This document shows, piece after piece, positions 44,701 through 52,151 of a DNA stretch of 64,000 bases. This stretch comes from Bacteroidota bacterium (lineage in GTDB: Bacteria > Bacteroidota > Ignavibacteria > Tepidaquicellales > Tepidaquicellaceae). Both the position numbers and the translations under genes were made by a program. Below the pieces are notes generated by a model. That model was not told the DNA's origin, made no database searches, and saw only the letters and a program-made list of their open reading frames with translations. Position 1 is the stretch's first letter; the number at the start of each line of letters is the position of its first letter. Where the stretch lies: assembly GCA_018266845.1 (NCBI GenBank), contig JAFDZO010000024.1, positions 22,927 to 86,926 on the forward strand. Reading direction: 5' to 3'.

Positions 44701-44799
44701 TATCAATTCGATGGCAGCAAGTTATCGAGCGGAGTATATTTCTACAGGATAACTACTCCTAATTTTACGGAGACGAGGAAGATGACATTGGTTAAATAA
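41749..44799 (+). CDS. Secreted LruC-type protein with FG-GAP/PQQ-like propeller and T9SS sorting domain
   Basis: A 1016-residue exported protein. Order: signal peptide (1-20, KAYSQ); an adhesin-type Ig-like domain around 120-200 (YTIKYANNEAANMSDGVLTD, GTSFVSATGGG); an LruC-like domain around 230-480 (AAFEDLKGSGWNDWDVNDF, IVFDYEALARGSAFVN); a propeller of FG-GAP/PQQ-like blades about 510-890 (KLADIDNDNKLEILIGSYD, PMIVDLNNDGQREIVVLSGD, PAAVDLDGNGTKEIVIGTLD); and a T9SS type A tail (QNYPNPFNPATKILF, GVYFYRITT...RKMTLVK). The DxDxDG-like calcium loops in the blades are intact. Its neighbour at 45072 is a paralogue lacking the propeller. Function unknown, probably cell-surface adhesion or matrix. 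Confidence 0.85.
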   Translation: MKKIFLLLLISFISVKAYSQSVSPVIENVTNYGNGNYLVLYGYNNTSGSVQNIPVNSGVGLKNFFTSGAINRGQPTTFQMGRQVGVWSLFVTYGTSLTWNLTGKTATCATKNITAAITDNLSVMPIVGNQVTYTIKYANNEAANMSDGVLTDSIPDGTSFVSATGGGIASGNVVTWAVGTLASSGSGTVTVTLLVTSSQAIYKSKVYLAGKFSGANFRAFASDENTGQTTRTTDSSYIAAFEDLKGSGWNDWDVNDFVVGIRERVTFNNANEITQIVFDYEALARGSAFVNSFLHSIKIPGSSTATLVVKDSNGVAVPGLGFTNQNFSEAVDAKVFPNTYNALPPQPGRTFSNVETQQVGVIKGYTATLTIITDPNSVNGSNYTRENSRPYLINELNKQIDIASIAGTLGNTQNVDNNVDAGTQLYGYFLDLAYRLPYNWKWPLEGPPSAIWRSFPKFNDYILSSRTVSADWYTVPDTSLVWNRRVVTTDFAFTGEKNINSFLKRLQNYGNQSDELIFLDSAGSFFSSPKLADIDNDNKLEILIGSYDKKFHAYKTNGTEVSGFPVTTGGLIRSTAAVYLNPNGSRVIAFGSDDGKLYAVDKNGANLPGFPVQTPKAIKSSPMIVDLNNDGQREIVVLSGDGKMYAYSFNGTALSGFPAQIQNTEDNFGNIIIMPSPAAVDLDGNGTKEIVIGTLDKSLKVLNSDGSVRFTKTLDSAVYSSPLIAKVNSSTYRIIIATASGKIYLFDNLGNLVTSRSLGSGFVSSPVLADLDKTGTPQLIAATLGGEIYKLNPLTLATMWSLPTGQQIYSSPVIADVDGDNYLDMVFGGQNGFLIPLTRQGYLVDSTTMAAIEPFNSWIISTSAIGDIDRDGKIDIVAASMDKKIKAFSLPATTVNTKVWWSSFGNDLGNTRVADSLTSVGIMNNNIVADKYALEQNYPNPFNPATKILFSIPKSEFVTVKIFDMTGKEIAQLVNSELKAGVYEYQFDGSKLSSGVYFYRITTPNFTETRKMTLVK

Positions 44800-44832
44800 A
44801 ACAGAAATAGAAATAATAAATAGCTCTTCTCA

Positions 44833-44869
44833 AATCCCTCAGTGATTAAGTTCACTGAGGGATTTTTTT
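44833..44869 (+). terminator. Strong rho-independent terminator
   Basis: AATCCCTCAGTGA (44833-44845) pairs with TCACTGAGGGATT (44852-44864), loop TTAAGT, then a T-run. Confidence 0.92.
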
Positions 44870-45071
44870 TGCGATTTTAGGCGTAGTATGAGCATAAATT
44901 TTACACTAAATGCTGTAGTTTTTAAACTACTATCAAAATATGAAGATTTTGAGGGAGAGTTTTTAATTACTAAAATAACAACAATTAGCTCCAAACAATA
45001 AATGGCACGCTAATTGAAATACAGGGAGGAAAATTGATAACTTTTAACTAAAAGAAAATTAACCAAAAACC

Positions 45072-46883
45072 GTGAAAAAACTCCTTTTACTCATTAGCTT
45101 CTTACTCATCAGTACATATTCATTCGGACAGACAATTACTCCGTTTGTTGACTATGTAACGAATCTTGGAAACGGAACATATGTAGTAACTTATGGCTAC
45201 ACAAGCACATATGCTTCACCTGTGAATCTGCCTGTTACAAATGTAACATCGCTTAAAAATTATTTTAACCCTGATCCGATGGATAGAGGTCAGCCGACGG
45301 TTTTTCTTCCCGGCACGCATAATTTTGTTTTCAACTGGAATGCTTCTTACGGCTCAACTTCTACATGGAGCGTAATAAATAAAAATTGCACGTACGGCAC
45401 AAAAAACATCACAATAAAACAAACAGACCACACCACAATTATGCCGGCTGTAGGTCAGACTCTTACATACAACTTAAAGTACAACGTTAACGAAGGACAA
45501 GCATTAGAAGGCGCAAAATTAATTGATACGCTTCCGGCAGGAACTCAGTTTGTATCAGCAACAGGCGGCGGAGTTTCAAGCAATGGCGTTGTAATTTGGG
45601 ATATGGGAACATTAGGTCAGGGCGCAGCAGGAAACGTAGATGTAACTGTGCTTGTAACGTCATATCAGGTTCAATATTTGAACAAGGCATATATTCAGGG
45701 CAGCATGTCTCTTGCAAATTACAGAGGTTATGATGAGGATATTAATAATGGTCCCGCTCCTACAAGAACAACAGACAGTTCTTACATCGTTGCGTTTGAA
45801 GATTTGAAAAACAGCGGATGGAATGACTGGGATGTGAATGATTTTGTAGTTGGTATGAAAGAAAAAGTTACATTTGACGGCTCAAATAATGTTACAAAAA
45901 TAGTTTTTGATTACGAGGCATTGGCGAGAGGGTCTGCATTCGTGAATAAATTTAACCACTTAGTAAAACTTACAGGAAATTCTACAGCAACATTAGTTGT
46001 AAAAGATTCAAACGGAATAGTGCTTCCGGCATTAGGATTTACAAACCAGAATTTTTCAGGAAACATTGACGTTTCAATTTTTCCGAATACATACAACGCG
46101 CTTCCCCCGCAGGCAGGACTTGCATTTACCAATGTGGAAAATGTTCAGTCAGGCGTAGTAAAAGGTTATACAGCAACATTAACAATTACAACGGACGGAG
46201 TTTCAAATACATCAGCGAATTATTTAAGAAACAGCTCACAGCCATATTTGATAAACGAGCTTAACAGACAAATCGGAATTTCTTCATTAGCAGGCACTTT
46301 GGGAAATACTCAAAACGTTGATAACATCGGTAATCAATCCGCGACACTTTATGGATACTTTTTAGATTTGGGCTACAGACTTCCTTACGATTGGAAATGG
46401 TCTTTGGAAAGCGTTGCAATATGGAATGCCTTCCCTCAGTTTGACCAGTTTATTTTAAGCTCGCAGTCAACAAATACTACATGGTATAATAATCCTGATT
46501 TGAGCAAGGTATGGACAAGAAGAGTTGTAACTGAAAACATTGTTTTCACGGGAGAGTCAGGCACAAGAGTATATGCAAACAGCTTACAGGGTAACGGCGT
46601 AAAACAAACTTCTGCCGGAAAGAATTATTCGTTAAGCCAGAACTATCCGAATCCGTTTAACCCGGCAACAAAGATTTCATTCAGCATTCCGAAGAATGAA
46701 TTGGTATCTGTAAAAATATTTGATATGGCAGGAAAAGAAATAGCGCAATTAGTTAACGGAGAATTAAACGCCGGAACGTATGAATACACATTCAATGGCA
46801 GCAGCCTTTCAAGCGGAGTATATTTCTATCAGATAAAAACCGCAAGCTATTCTGAAATAAAGAAAATGACTTTGGTTAAATAG
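45072..46883 (+). CDS. Secreted LruC-type protein with T9SS sorting domain, paralogue of the preceding gene
   Basis: A 603-residue exported protein starting at GTG (VKKLLLLISFLLISTYSFGQ signal). Its N-terminal 500 residues match those of the protein at 41749 motif by motif: DPMDRGQPTVF, GTQFVSATGGGVSS, VAFEDLKNSGWNDWDVNDF, FDYEALARGSAFVNKF, SAGTLGNTQNVDN-like stretch SLAGTLGNTQNVDN, and RRVVTENIVFTGE. It then goes straight to the T9SS tail (QNYPNPFNPATKISF, GVYFYQIKT...KKMTLVK) without the propeller. The two genes arose by tandem duplication with gain or loss of the propeller. A bidirectional terminator separates it from the urate oxidase gene. Confidence 0.85.
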   Translation: MKKLLLLISFLLISTYSFGQTITPFVDYVTNLGNGTYVVTYGYTSTYASPVNLPVTNVTSLKNYFNPDPMDRGQPTVFLPGTHNFVFNWNASYGSTSTWSVINKNCTYGTKNITIKQTDHTTIMPAVGQTLTYNLKYNVNEGQALEGAKLIDTLPAGTQFVSATGGGVSSNGVVIWDMGTLGQGAAGNVDVTVLVTSYQVQYLNKAYIQGSMSLANYRGYDEDINNGPAPTRTTDSSYIVAFEDLKNSGWNDWDVNDFVVGMKEKVTFDGSNNVTKIVFDYEALARGSAFVNKFNHLVKLTGNSTATLVVKDSNGIVLPALGFTNQNFSGNIDVSIFPNTYNALPPQAGLAFTNVENVQSGVVKGYTATLTITTDGVSNTSANYLRNSSQPYLINELNRQIGISSLAGTLGNTQNVDNIGNQSATLYGYFLDLGYRLPYDWKWSLESVAIWNAFPQFDQFILSSQSTNTTWYNNPDLSKVWTRRVVTENIVFTGESGTRVYANSLQGNGVKQTSAGKNYSLSQNYPNPFNPATKISFSIPKNELVSVKIFDMAGKEIAQLVNGELNAGTYEYTFNGSSLSSGVYFYQIKTASYSEIKKMTLVK

Positions 46884-46911
46884 TAAATAGTTATTGGTTA
46901 TCGGTTCTCAG

Positions 46912-46954
46912 AAAAAAAAATCCCTTAAAGAAATTCTTTAAGGGATTTTTTTAT
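46912..46954. terminator. Bidirectional terminator between converging genes
   Basis: TCCCTTAAAG (46921-46930) pairs with CTTTAAGGGA (46936-46945), flanked by an A-run on the left and a T-run on the right, so it can end both the LruC gene (plus) and the urate oxidase gene (minus). Confidence 0.9.
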
Positions 46955-46974
46955 TTTAACACAAAGAATTTTAA

Positions 46975-47841
46975 TCATTCATTATCTAAAATTTCTCTTC
47001 CGATAACAGCTTCAATTAATCCGTGCGGCTCATCTGTAGGAACGAAAATTTCGTTGTTGTTTTCCATTCCGAACACACCGAGATTAATCAGCAGGCAATG
47101 CTTGTTAGGCATTGAGAAAGAAATTTCATCTATATCGGCGCATGACTCAAGAACGGTTTTGCCGATTTCATAAATTGTATGCTGCACGGATAAGCTTTGA
47201 TGAGTTGCAAATACTTCCAGCAAAGATTGTCTTACTTTTGCATAGTTAGCGTTGTAATCTATTCCTTCTTCTGTAAGATAATCCCATGTAGCTTTTACGC
47301 TGGTTTCAAAAATTCTGTCTTTAGTATCCGGCAGGGTTGTGTATTGCTCGCGCAGAAAGCCCCAGAATTCTGAGCCTGTAGTTTTCATAATTAATAAATC
47401 CTGAATGCCCGAACTGACATAAACATCTTCGGCAGTTCTTTCAACGAGGCAGATTCTTTTTTCATTGCCTGCGCTGACAAAAGAATGATTGTGATAAGAG
47501 CCGTCAGACATTTTAATTCTGCGCCATAGAGATTCCTGAATTTCAACTGTTACATGTTCGACATTATCGGTGTTATCTAAAAAGTGTTGGGAGAGGAACA
47601 GCCCGAATTCCTCAATAGAGTTTAAATCGTGATTTTTTGCAAGCGCATAGACGGTATTTTTCATTGCATCGGTTGAAAGGAGTCCGGTGTTATCTCCGTC
47701 AGTGTGAACTTTTTCAAAGTTGCCCTCTAATTGAACGTTCACAAAAAATTCTTTCATGTCGTGGTAGTCGCCGTCGCGTTTCACTTTTACAACGCGAACG
47801 CGGGACTTCCCGTAGTTTGTTTGGATTAGCTCTATCTTCAT
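46975..47841 (-). CDS. Urate oxidase (uricase)
   Basis: A 288-residue cofactor-free oxidase that converts urate and oxygen to 5-hydroxyisourate and hydrogen peroxide. The start is set at the ATG before KIELIQTNYGKSRVRVVKV; a longer frame upstream of it is not homologous. Catalytic residues by family comparison: K12 (NYGKSRV) and T57-D58 (GLLSTDAMKNTVYALAK). The second T-fold half includes VEIQESLWRRI and the C-terminal half SMPNKHCLLINLG, typical of the tetrameric enzyme. No C-terminal peroxisome-like or secretion signal is seen. It is divergent from the rest of the purine degradation cluster, which takes over its product. Confidence 0.92.
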   Translation of the reverse strand: MKIELIQTNYGKSRVRVVKVKRDGDYHDMKEFFVNVQLEGNFEKVHTDGDNTGLLSTDAMKNTVYALAKNHDLNSIEEFGLFLSQHFLDNTDNVEHVTVEIQESLWRRIKMSDGSYHNHSFVSAGNEKRICLVERTAEDVYVSSGIQDLLIMKTTGSEFWGFLREQYTTLPDTKDRIFETSVKATWDYLTEEGIDYNANYAKVRQSLLEVFATHQSLSVQHTIYEIGKTVLESCADIDEISFSMPNKHCLLINLGVFGMENNNEIFVPTDEPHGLIEAVIGREILDNE

Positions 47842-48034
47842 TAAGTAAGAGTTTAAATTTTTTGTAATATACGATTTGTAAAGTTTATATAATAATACTT
47901 TAAGTACACTTATGCCGCAAAAAATTGGAGCGCAAAAATTCACATTTTTTTGATAACGAAATTTAGTGTCTATTTGTGTTTTAGAGATTTTGTGGCTAAA
48001 AAGTTAGAAGATTTATTTGTAAATTGTGTTTCTT

Positions 48035-49339
48035 ATGCAATCAATAAAAAGCAAAAGAGTTTTAATTAATGGCGAGCTTATTCCTGCTTCTATTTTTATA
48101 GAGAAAGGAAAAATTTCCGCTATAAAAAATTACGACGAAGAGGGGGAAGATTTTGGTGAGTTAGTAATTATGCCGGGAATTGTTGATACTCACGTGCATA
48201 TAAACGAACCGGGCAGAACGGAATGGGAAGGATTTGAAACAGCGACAAAATCTGCCGCAGCAGGGGGAATTACCACGCTTGTTGATATGCCGCTGAACAG
48301 TTCACCCGTTACGACATCTAAAAAAAATTTTGATATAAAACTGAATGCAGCGACGGGGAAGTTGTGGGTTGACTGCGGATTTTACGGTGGAGCAGTAAGT
48401 GATAATTTAAATGAGCTTAGGGAGTTATGCGGCTCGGGTGTGCTGGGTATTAAGTCATTTATGATTGATTCGGGATTGGATGAATTTAAGTTTGTAACAG
48501 AGCAGGATTTAAGAAATATACTTGAAGTAATGAAAGATTTTAATCTTCCATTGCTTGTTCATGCAGAAGTTTTTACTGATTTGCAAAAAGGCACCGCAGA
48601 TAATTTTTCTGATTTTGTGAAATACCGCCCGCATGAAATGGAAGACGAGGCGATAAAAATTTTAATAAAGCTTTGTAAAGAATACGGTACGCATATTCAT
48701 ATAGTGCATTTATCTTCAGCGGATTCAATAGAGCAAATCAGAAATGCAAAGAATGAGGGACTAAATCTTACAGTGGAAACCTGCCCGCATTATTTGTATT
48801 TCAATGCAGATGATATTCCACAGGATGATGCAAGATATAAATGCACTCCGCCCATAAGAGACAAAGCTAACAATGAAAAATTATGGGAAGCGCTGGAGGA
48901 TGGAACAATAGATATGATTGCAAGCGACCACTCGCCCTGCACTTATGATTTGAAAGCAAAAAAGTTTTCTGAGGCATGGGGAGGAATTGCCTCGCTGCAG
49001 GTTTCATTTAATGCAGTGTGGACTAAGGCAAGGGAAAGAGGTATCGGTTTGGAAAAAGTTTCTAAATGGATGAGTGAAAATACTGCTAAGTTAGTTTCAT
49101 TGAATAAATATATAGGCACGATTGAAACCGGCAAGTATGCAGACTTTGCAATTTTCAATCCCGATGAAAGTTTTATAGTAGAGCCGGATTCGCTTCATCA
49201 TAAAAATAAAATATCGGCATATCATCATGAAGAGCTTTACGGAAAAATGCACACTGTTTTTTTAGGTGGAGAAAAAATTTATGATAACGGAAAAATTTCG
49301 AACGAACCAAAGGGGCAAAAAATTTTAAGAATTAATTAA
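48035..49339 (+). CDS. allB: Allantoinase (AllB type)
   Basis: A 434-residue cyclic amidohydrolase that hydrolyses allantoin to allantoate. The ATG at 48035 (MQSIKSKRVLINGEL) is preferred to an in-frame GTG nine bases upstream. Metal ligands of the amidohydrolase fold are visible: DTHVHINEPGRTEWEGF, the carboxylated lysine in GIKSFMID, HAEVF, HIVHLSSAD and ASDHSPC. The sequence GRTEWEGFETATKSAAAGGI is characteristic of AllB-like enzymes and separates it from dihydroorotase, as do the neighbours (allantoicase and OHCU decarboxylase). It opens the plus-strand purine operon. Confidence 0.92.
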   Translation: MQSIKSKRVLINGELIPASIFIEKGKISAIKNYDEEGEDFGELVIMPGIVDTHVHINEPGRTEWEGFETATKSAAAGGITTLVDMPLNSSPVTTSKKNFDIKLNAATGKLWVDCGFYGGAVSDNLNELRELCGSGVLGIKSFMIDSGLDEFKFVTEQDLRNILEVMKDFNLPLLVHAEVFTDLQKGTADNFSDFVKYRPHEMEDEAIKILIKLCKEYGTHIHIVHLSSADSIEQIRNAKNEGLNLTVETCPHYLYFNADDIPQDDARYKCTPPIRDKANNEKLWEALEDGTIDMIASDHSPCTYDLKAKKFSEAWGGIASLQVSFNAVWTKARERGIGLEKVSKWMSENTAKLVSLNKYIGTIETGKYADFAIFNPDESFIVEPDSLHHKNKISAYHHEELYGKMHTVFLGGEKIYDNGKISNEPKGQKILRIN

Positions 49340-49496
49340 CGGTCTAAGCCGCAAAATCTCAAAAATACAAAAATTCACTAAATGATTTTTGTAAAAATGT
49401 ATGACGTAGTTTTTTAGTGATATAATATAAAAAAAATTTTTGTGAAATTTTGTGATTTGGTGTTTTAGTGGCATAAAAAAAGTTTAAAATTTATAA

Positions 49497-50513
49497 ATGA
49501 ATATAACTACATCAGCAGCTTTTGCAGGATTAACGGAGCTTGCATCAGAAAAAGTAAACGGAAAAGTATTATACTGCACCGATGATTTTTTTGCAGAGAA
49601 AGAAAATTTATTGAAGGTAAAGCCGGCAATATTTTTACCCGATGAATATACTGAGAGAGGTAAATGGATGGACGGATGGGAATCTCGAAGAAAGAGAGTG
49701 CAGGGATATGATTGGGCTGTTATAAAGCTCGGCATTCCGGGATTTGTAAAAGGAGTAGATATTGATACAGCGTTCTTTACCGGCAATCATCCGCCTTACG
49801 CATCGGTTTGGGCTGCAAGATTAGATAAAGAACCGACAGAAAAAGAAATTGCAGAAGATAAAATTATATGGACGGAAATTGTGCCGATGGTTTCGTTAAA
49901 TCCCGGCTCGCAAAATTTATTTGCAGCGATAAATTCAAATGAATATTATACTCACTTAAGATTAAATATTTTTCCTGACGGAGGCGTTGCGCGCTTCAGA
50001 GTTTACGGAGACGTTTATAAAAAATGGAAAGAAAATTATAACGGTGATTTGATAGATTTGGCTGGACTTGTAAACGGGGGAAAAGTTGTAATCTGCAATG
50101 ATATGTACTTTGGCTCGAAGGATAATTTAAACTCACCGACAAAAAGTTTGTATATGGGTGACGGATGGGAAACAAAAAGAAAAAGGATTCCCGGGTATGA
50201 CTGGTGCATTTTGAAATTAGCAGAAGCCGGAACAATCAAAAAAATAATGGTTGATACAGCTCACTTCAAAGGCAACTTTCCTGATATGTGTTCAATAGAG
50301 GGAATTAATATGCCAGAGCTTGAAGATTTTAAAGTTACTGATACGGCAATCCAGTGGAAAGAAATTTTACCGAAGCAAAAATTGCAGGCAGATAACGAGC
50401 ATTTTTTCGAAAAAGAAATTGTAAGCGACGATGTTTTCACTCATGTTAAGCTGAATATTTTCCCTGATGGCGGAGTGAGCAGATTGAGAGTTTATGGAAC
50501 AATTAGTAGGTAA
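49497..50513 (+). CDS. alc: Allantoicase
   Basis: A 338-residue enzyme that splits allantoate into ureidoglycolate and urea. It is built from two similar halves (about 8-165 and 185-335), each with DDFFAEKENLL/DMYFGSKDNLN, a WMDGWESRRKR or GDGWETKRKR motif, GYDWAVIKLG/GYDWCILKL, and a terminal FPDGGVARFRVYG or FPDGGVSRLRVYG. This duplicated jelly-roll layout is diagnostic. It follows allantoinase by 157 bases, and the next genes are in the same direction, so one transcription unit is likely. Confidence 0.92.
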   Translation: MNITTSAAFAGLTELASEKVNGKVLYCTDDFFAEKENLLKVKPAIFLPDEYTERGKWMDGWESRRKRVQGYDWAVIKLGIPGFVKGVDIDTAFFTGNHPPYASVWAARLDKEPTEKEIAEDKIIWTEIVPMVSLNPGSQNLFAAINSNEYYTHLRLNIFPDGGVARFRVYGDVYKKWKENYNGDLIDLAGLVNGGKVVICNDMYFGSKDNLNSPTKSLYMGDGWETKRKRIPGYDWCILKLAEAGTIKKIMVDTAHFKGNFPDMCSIEGINMPELEDFKVTDTAIQWKEILPKQKLQADNEHFFEKEIVSDDVFTHVKLNIFPDGGVSRLRVYGTISR

Positions 50514-50578
50514 AAGATTGCGCTACATAAATACAAAATTTAGGGAGATAAGAAATTACTTTTGATAAATACAAAAAA

Positions 50579-51310
50579 TTGAAAAAGTATTGTAATTATT
50601 TAGTCTGGATAGTAGTGTATCCTACCTTTACATCATCGGAAGGACAATTGATAAAATATTATCGAAATTTATATTGGATAAGTATGACGTTAGTATGTGC
50701 TCCAAATGAAAATCAGGCATATAAAAGTGCTTTAAAATTGGGCAAGATATTTAACTACTCATATCAGAATTCTAAGAAAGAAATAGTAACTTGGAAATTT
50801 GCTGGAATTTCAAAAATGATATCCATTCCTGATAAATTAACTGATGGTTCAATTCTATATGAAATTGCAGGGCAAGCTAAAAATCTAGAAAACATTAAAA
50901 GATTAAAATATAAAAAAAGCGAAATAGATAGCAAACATGACAAATTTAGTTCAAATCCTACGGATTATATTGCTTGGATTTTATTTTATAAACCGATAAG
51001 AGCAGATAACAAAAAAGAAATTAAATATTTTAAAAGAAAAGAATTAATAGTATATTTTAAAGCGAAAGATAAGTTCTTAGCTTATAATAAAGCTTTAAAA
51101 CTTGGCAAAAAGTTTGTGAATAGAGATGAGAAAATTTATAATAATAATTGGAAATTGGCTGGATTATCCGATTTGTTGAAAATATATGATTCTATAGAGC
51201 ATGGAGGTGAGTTATCATATTATGAAGGATTTGTCAGAGATATAGATAAGATTCATAAAATGATTCCTCCGAAAAATGAATTGGAAATTTTTACTGAAAA
51301 GAACTCATAA
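50579..51310 (+). CDS. Tandem DUF4288-like protein inside the purine operon
   Basis: A 243-residue cytosolic protein (TTG start). It consists of two copies of one module: residues about 5-95 (YLVWIVVYPTF, NQAYKSALKLGK, WKFAGISKM, DGSILYEI) and 128-230 (YIAWILFYKPI, FLAYNKALKLGKKF, WKLAGLSDL, HGGELSYYEG). Each has the pattern of the DUF4288 domain: strand, charged strand, helix with A-x-x-x-A, W-x-x-x-G-h, strand. The function of that domain is unknown. The gene is clearly AT-richer than the flanking enzymes and breaks up the operon between allantoicase and OHCU decarboxylase, which might mark an insertion; alternatively a regulator or accessory factor for ureide breakdown. Confidence 0.55.
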   Translation: MKKYCNYLVWIVVYPTFTSSEGQLIKYYRNLYWISMTLVCAPNENQAYKSALKLGKIFNYSYQNSKKEIVTWKFAGISKMISIPDKLTDGSILYEIAGQAKNLENIKRLKYKKSEIDSKHDKFSSNPTDYIAWILFYKPIRADNKKEIKYFKRKELIVYFKAKDKFLAYNKALKLGKKFVNRDEKIYNNNWKLAGLSDLLKIYDSIEHGGELSYYEGFVRDIDKIHKMIPPKNELEIFTEKNS

Positions 51311-51318
51311 TTAATAAA

Positions 51319-51792
51319 TTGGATAAAAATCAATTAAAAGAAAATCTTACAAAGTGCTGCGGAAGCACTAATTGGGTTAATGCAATGAGCAAAGACATTC
51401 CTGATACGAAAGAAAAACTTTTTGCTAAGGCAGAAAAGGTTTGGTTTGAACTCGGCGAAAAAGACTGGCTGGAGGCATTTACGCATCACCCGAAAATTGG
51501 CGACTTAGCATCACTTGAAAAAAAATTCGGCAGCACGAAAGACTTCACTACAAATGAACAATCATCGGTAAATCATGCTTCGATGGAAACGCTGAAAGAA
51601 CTTGCAGAGTATAATCAGCGATATGAGGAGAAGTTCGGATTTATTTTTATTGTATGCGCTACGGGGAAAACTGCCGATGAAATGCTTGCTTTAATAAAAG
51701 AAAGAATCAACAACGATTATAACACAGAAATAAAAATTGCAATGGGGGAGCAAAATAAAATAACAAAAATTAGATTGGAGAAATTATTTTGA
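51319..51792 (+). CDS. uraD: OHCU decarboxylase
   Basis: A 157-residue enzyme that decarboxylates 2-oxo-4-hydroxy-4-carboxy-5-ureidoimidazoline to S-allantoin. Motifs: CCGSTNWVNAM (substrate site start), FTHHPKIGD with catalytic histidine (H56 or H57), FTTNEQSSV, and FIFIVCATGKTADEML. The TTG start at 51319 is supported because the conserved CCGS-W motif begins eleven residues after it. The stop codon overlaps the next start (TTGA), so it is coupled to the HIU hydrolase gene, which makes its substrate. Confidence 0.9.
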   Translation: MDKNQLKENLTKCCGSTNWVNAMSKDIPDTKEKLFAKAEKVWFELGEKDWLEAFTHHPKIGDLASLEKKFGSTKDFTTNEQSSVNHASMETLKELAEYNQRYEEKFGFIFIVCATGKTADEMLALIKERINNDYNTEIKIAMGEQNKITKIRLEKLF

Positions 51793-52130
51793 GTCAGTTA
51801 ACAACACATATCTTAGATATATCAATTGGCAAACCCGCAAGAGACGTTCCTGTAGCATTGCACCAGTTAGTGGATGAATTTCGATGGATAAAAATGGCAG
51901 AGGGCAGCACCGATGGCGACGGCAGAATAAAAAATCTTTTACCCGATACGCAGCAGCTTGAGTTCGGAGTTTATAAATTGGTTTTTCACACAAACGAATA
52001 TTTTGAAAGGGAAGGGATAGATTCGTTTTATCCTTCAGTCGAAGTTATGTTTAACGTTGATTCCAATCAGCATTATCATGTGCCGTTGTTATTGAGTCCT
52101 TACGGATTTTCCACCTATAGAGGAAGCTAA
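51789..52130 (+). CDS. uraH: 5-hydroxyisourate hydrolase (transthyretin-like)
   Basis: A 113-residue enzyme that hydrolyses 5-hydroxyisourate, the product of urate oxidase, to OHCU. The N-terminal THILDISIGKPA has the catalytic histidine, and the C-terminal YHVPLLLSPYGFSTYRGS ends with the YRGS signature that distinguishes the hydrolase from transthyretin. It starts at TTG, overlapping the stop of the OHCU decarboxylase gene by four bases; coupling of the two consecutive steps is clear. No signal peptide, so it is cytosolic. Confidence 0.92.
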   Translation: MSQLTTHILDISIGKPARDVPVALHQLVDEFRWIKMAEGSTDGDGRIKNLLPDTQQLEFGVYKLVFHTNEYFEREGIDSFYPSVEVMFNVDSNQHYHVPLLLSPYGFSTYRGS

Positions 52131-52151
52131 AATTAAAAACTACTATATAAT

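Noticed and set aside
47842..47943. 34-residue N-terminal extension of urate oxidase
   Set aside because: Uricases begin at MKIELIQ-like sequence; the extension is AT-rich and unlike the family, so the start was set at 47841.
48035..49339. Dihydroorotase
   Set aside because: The fold is shared, but GRTEWEGFETA and the allantoicase/OHCU context point to allantoinase.
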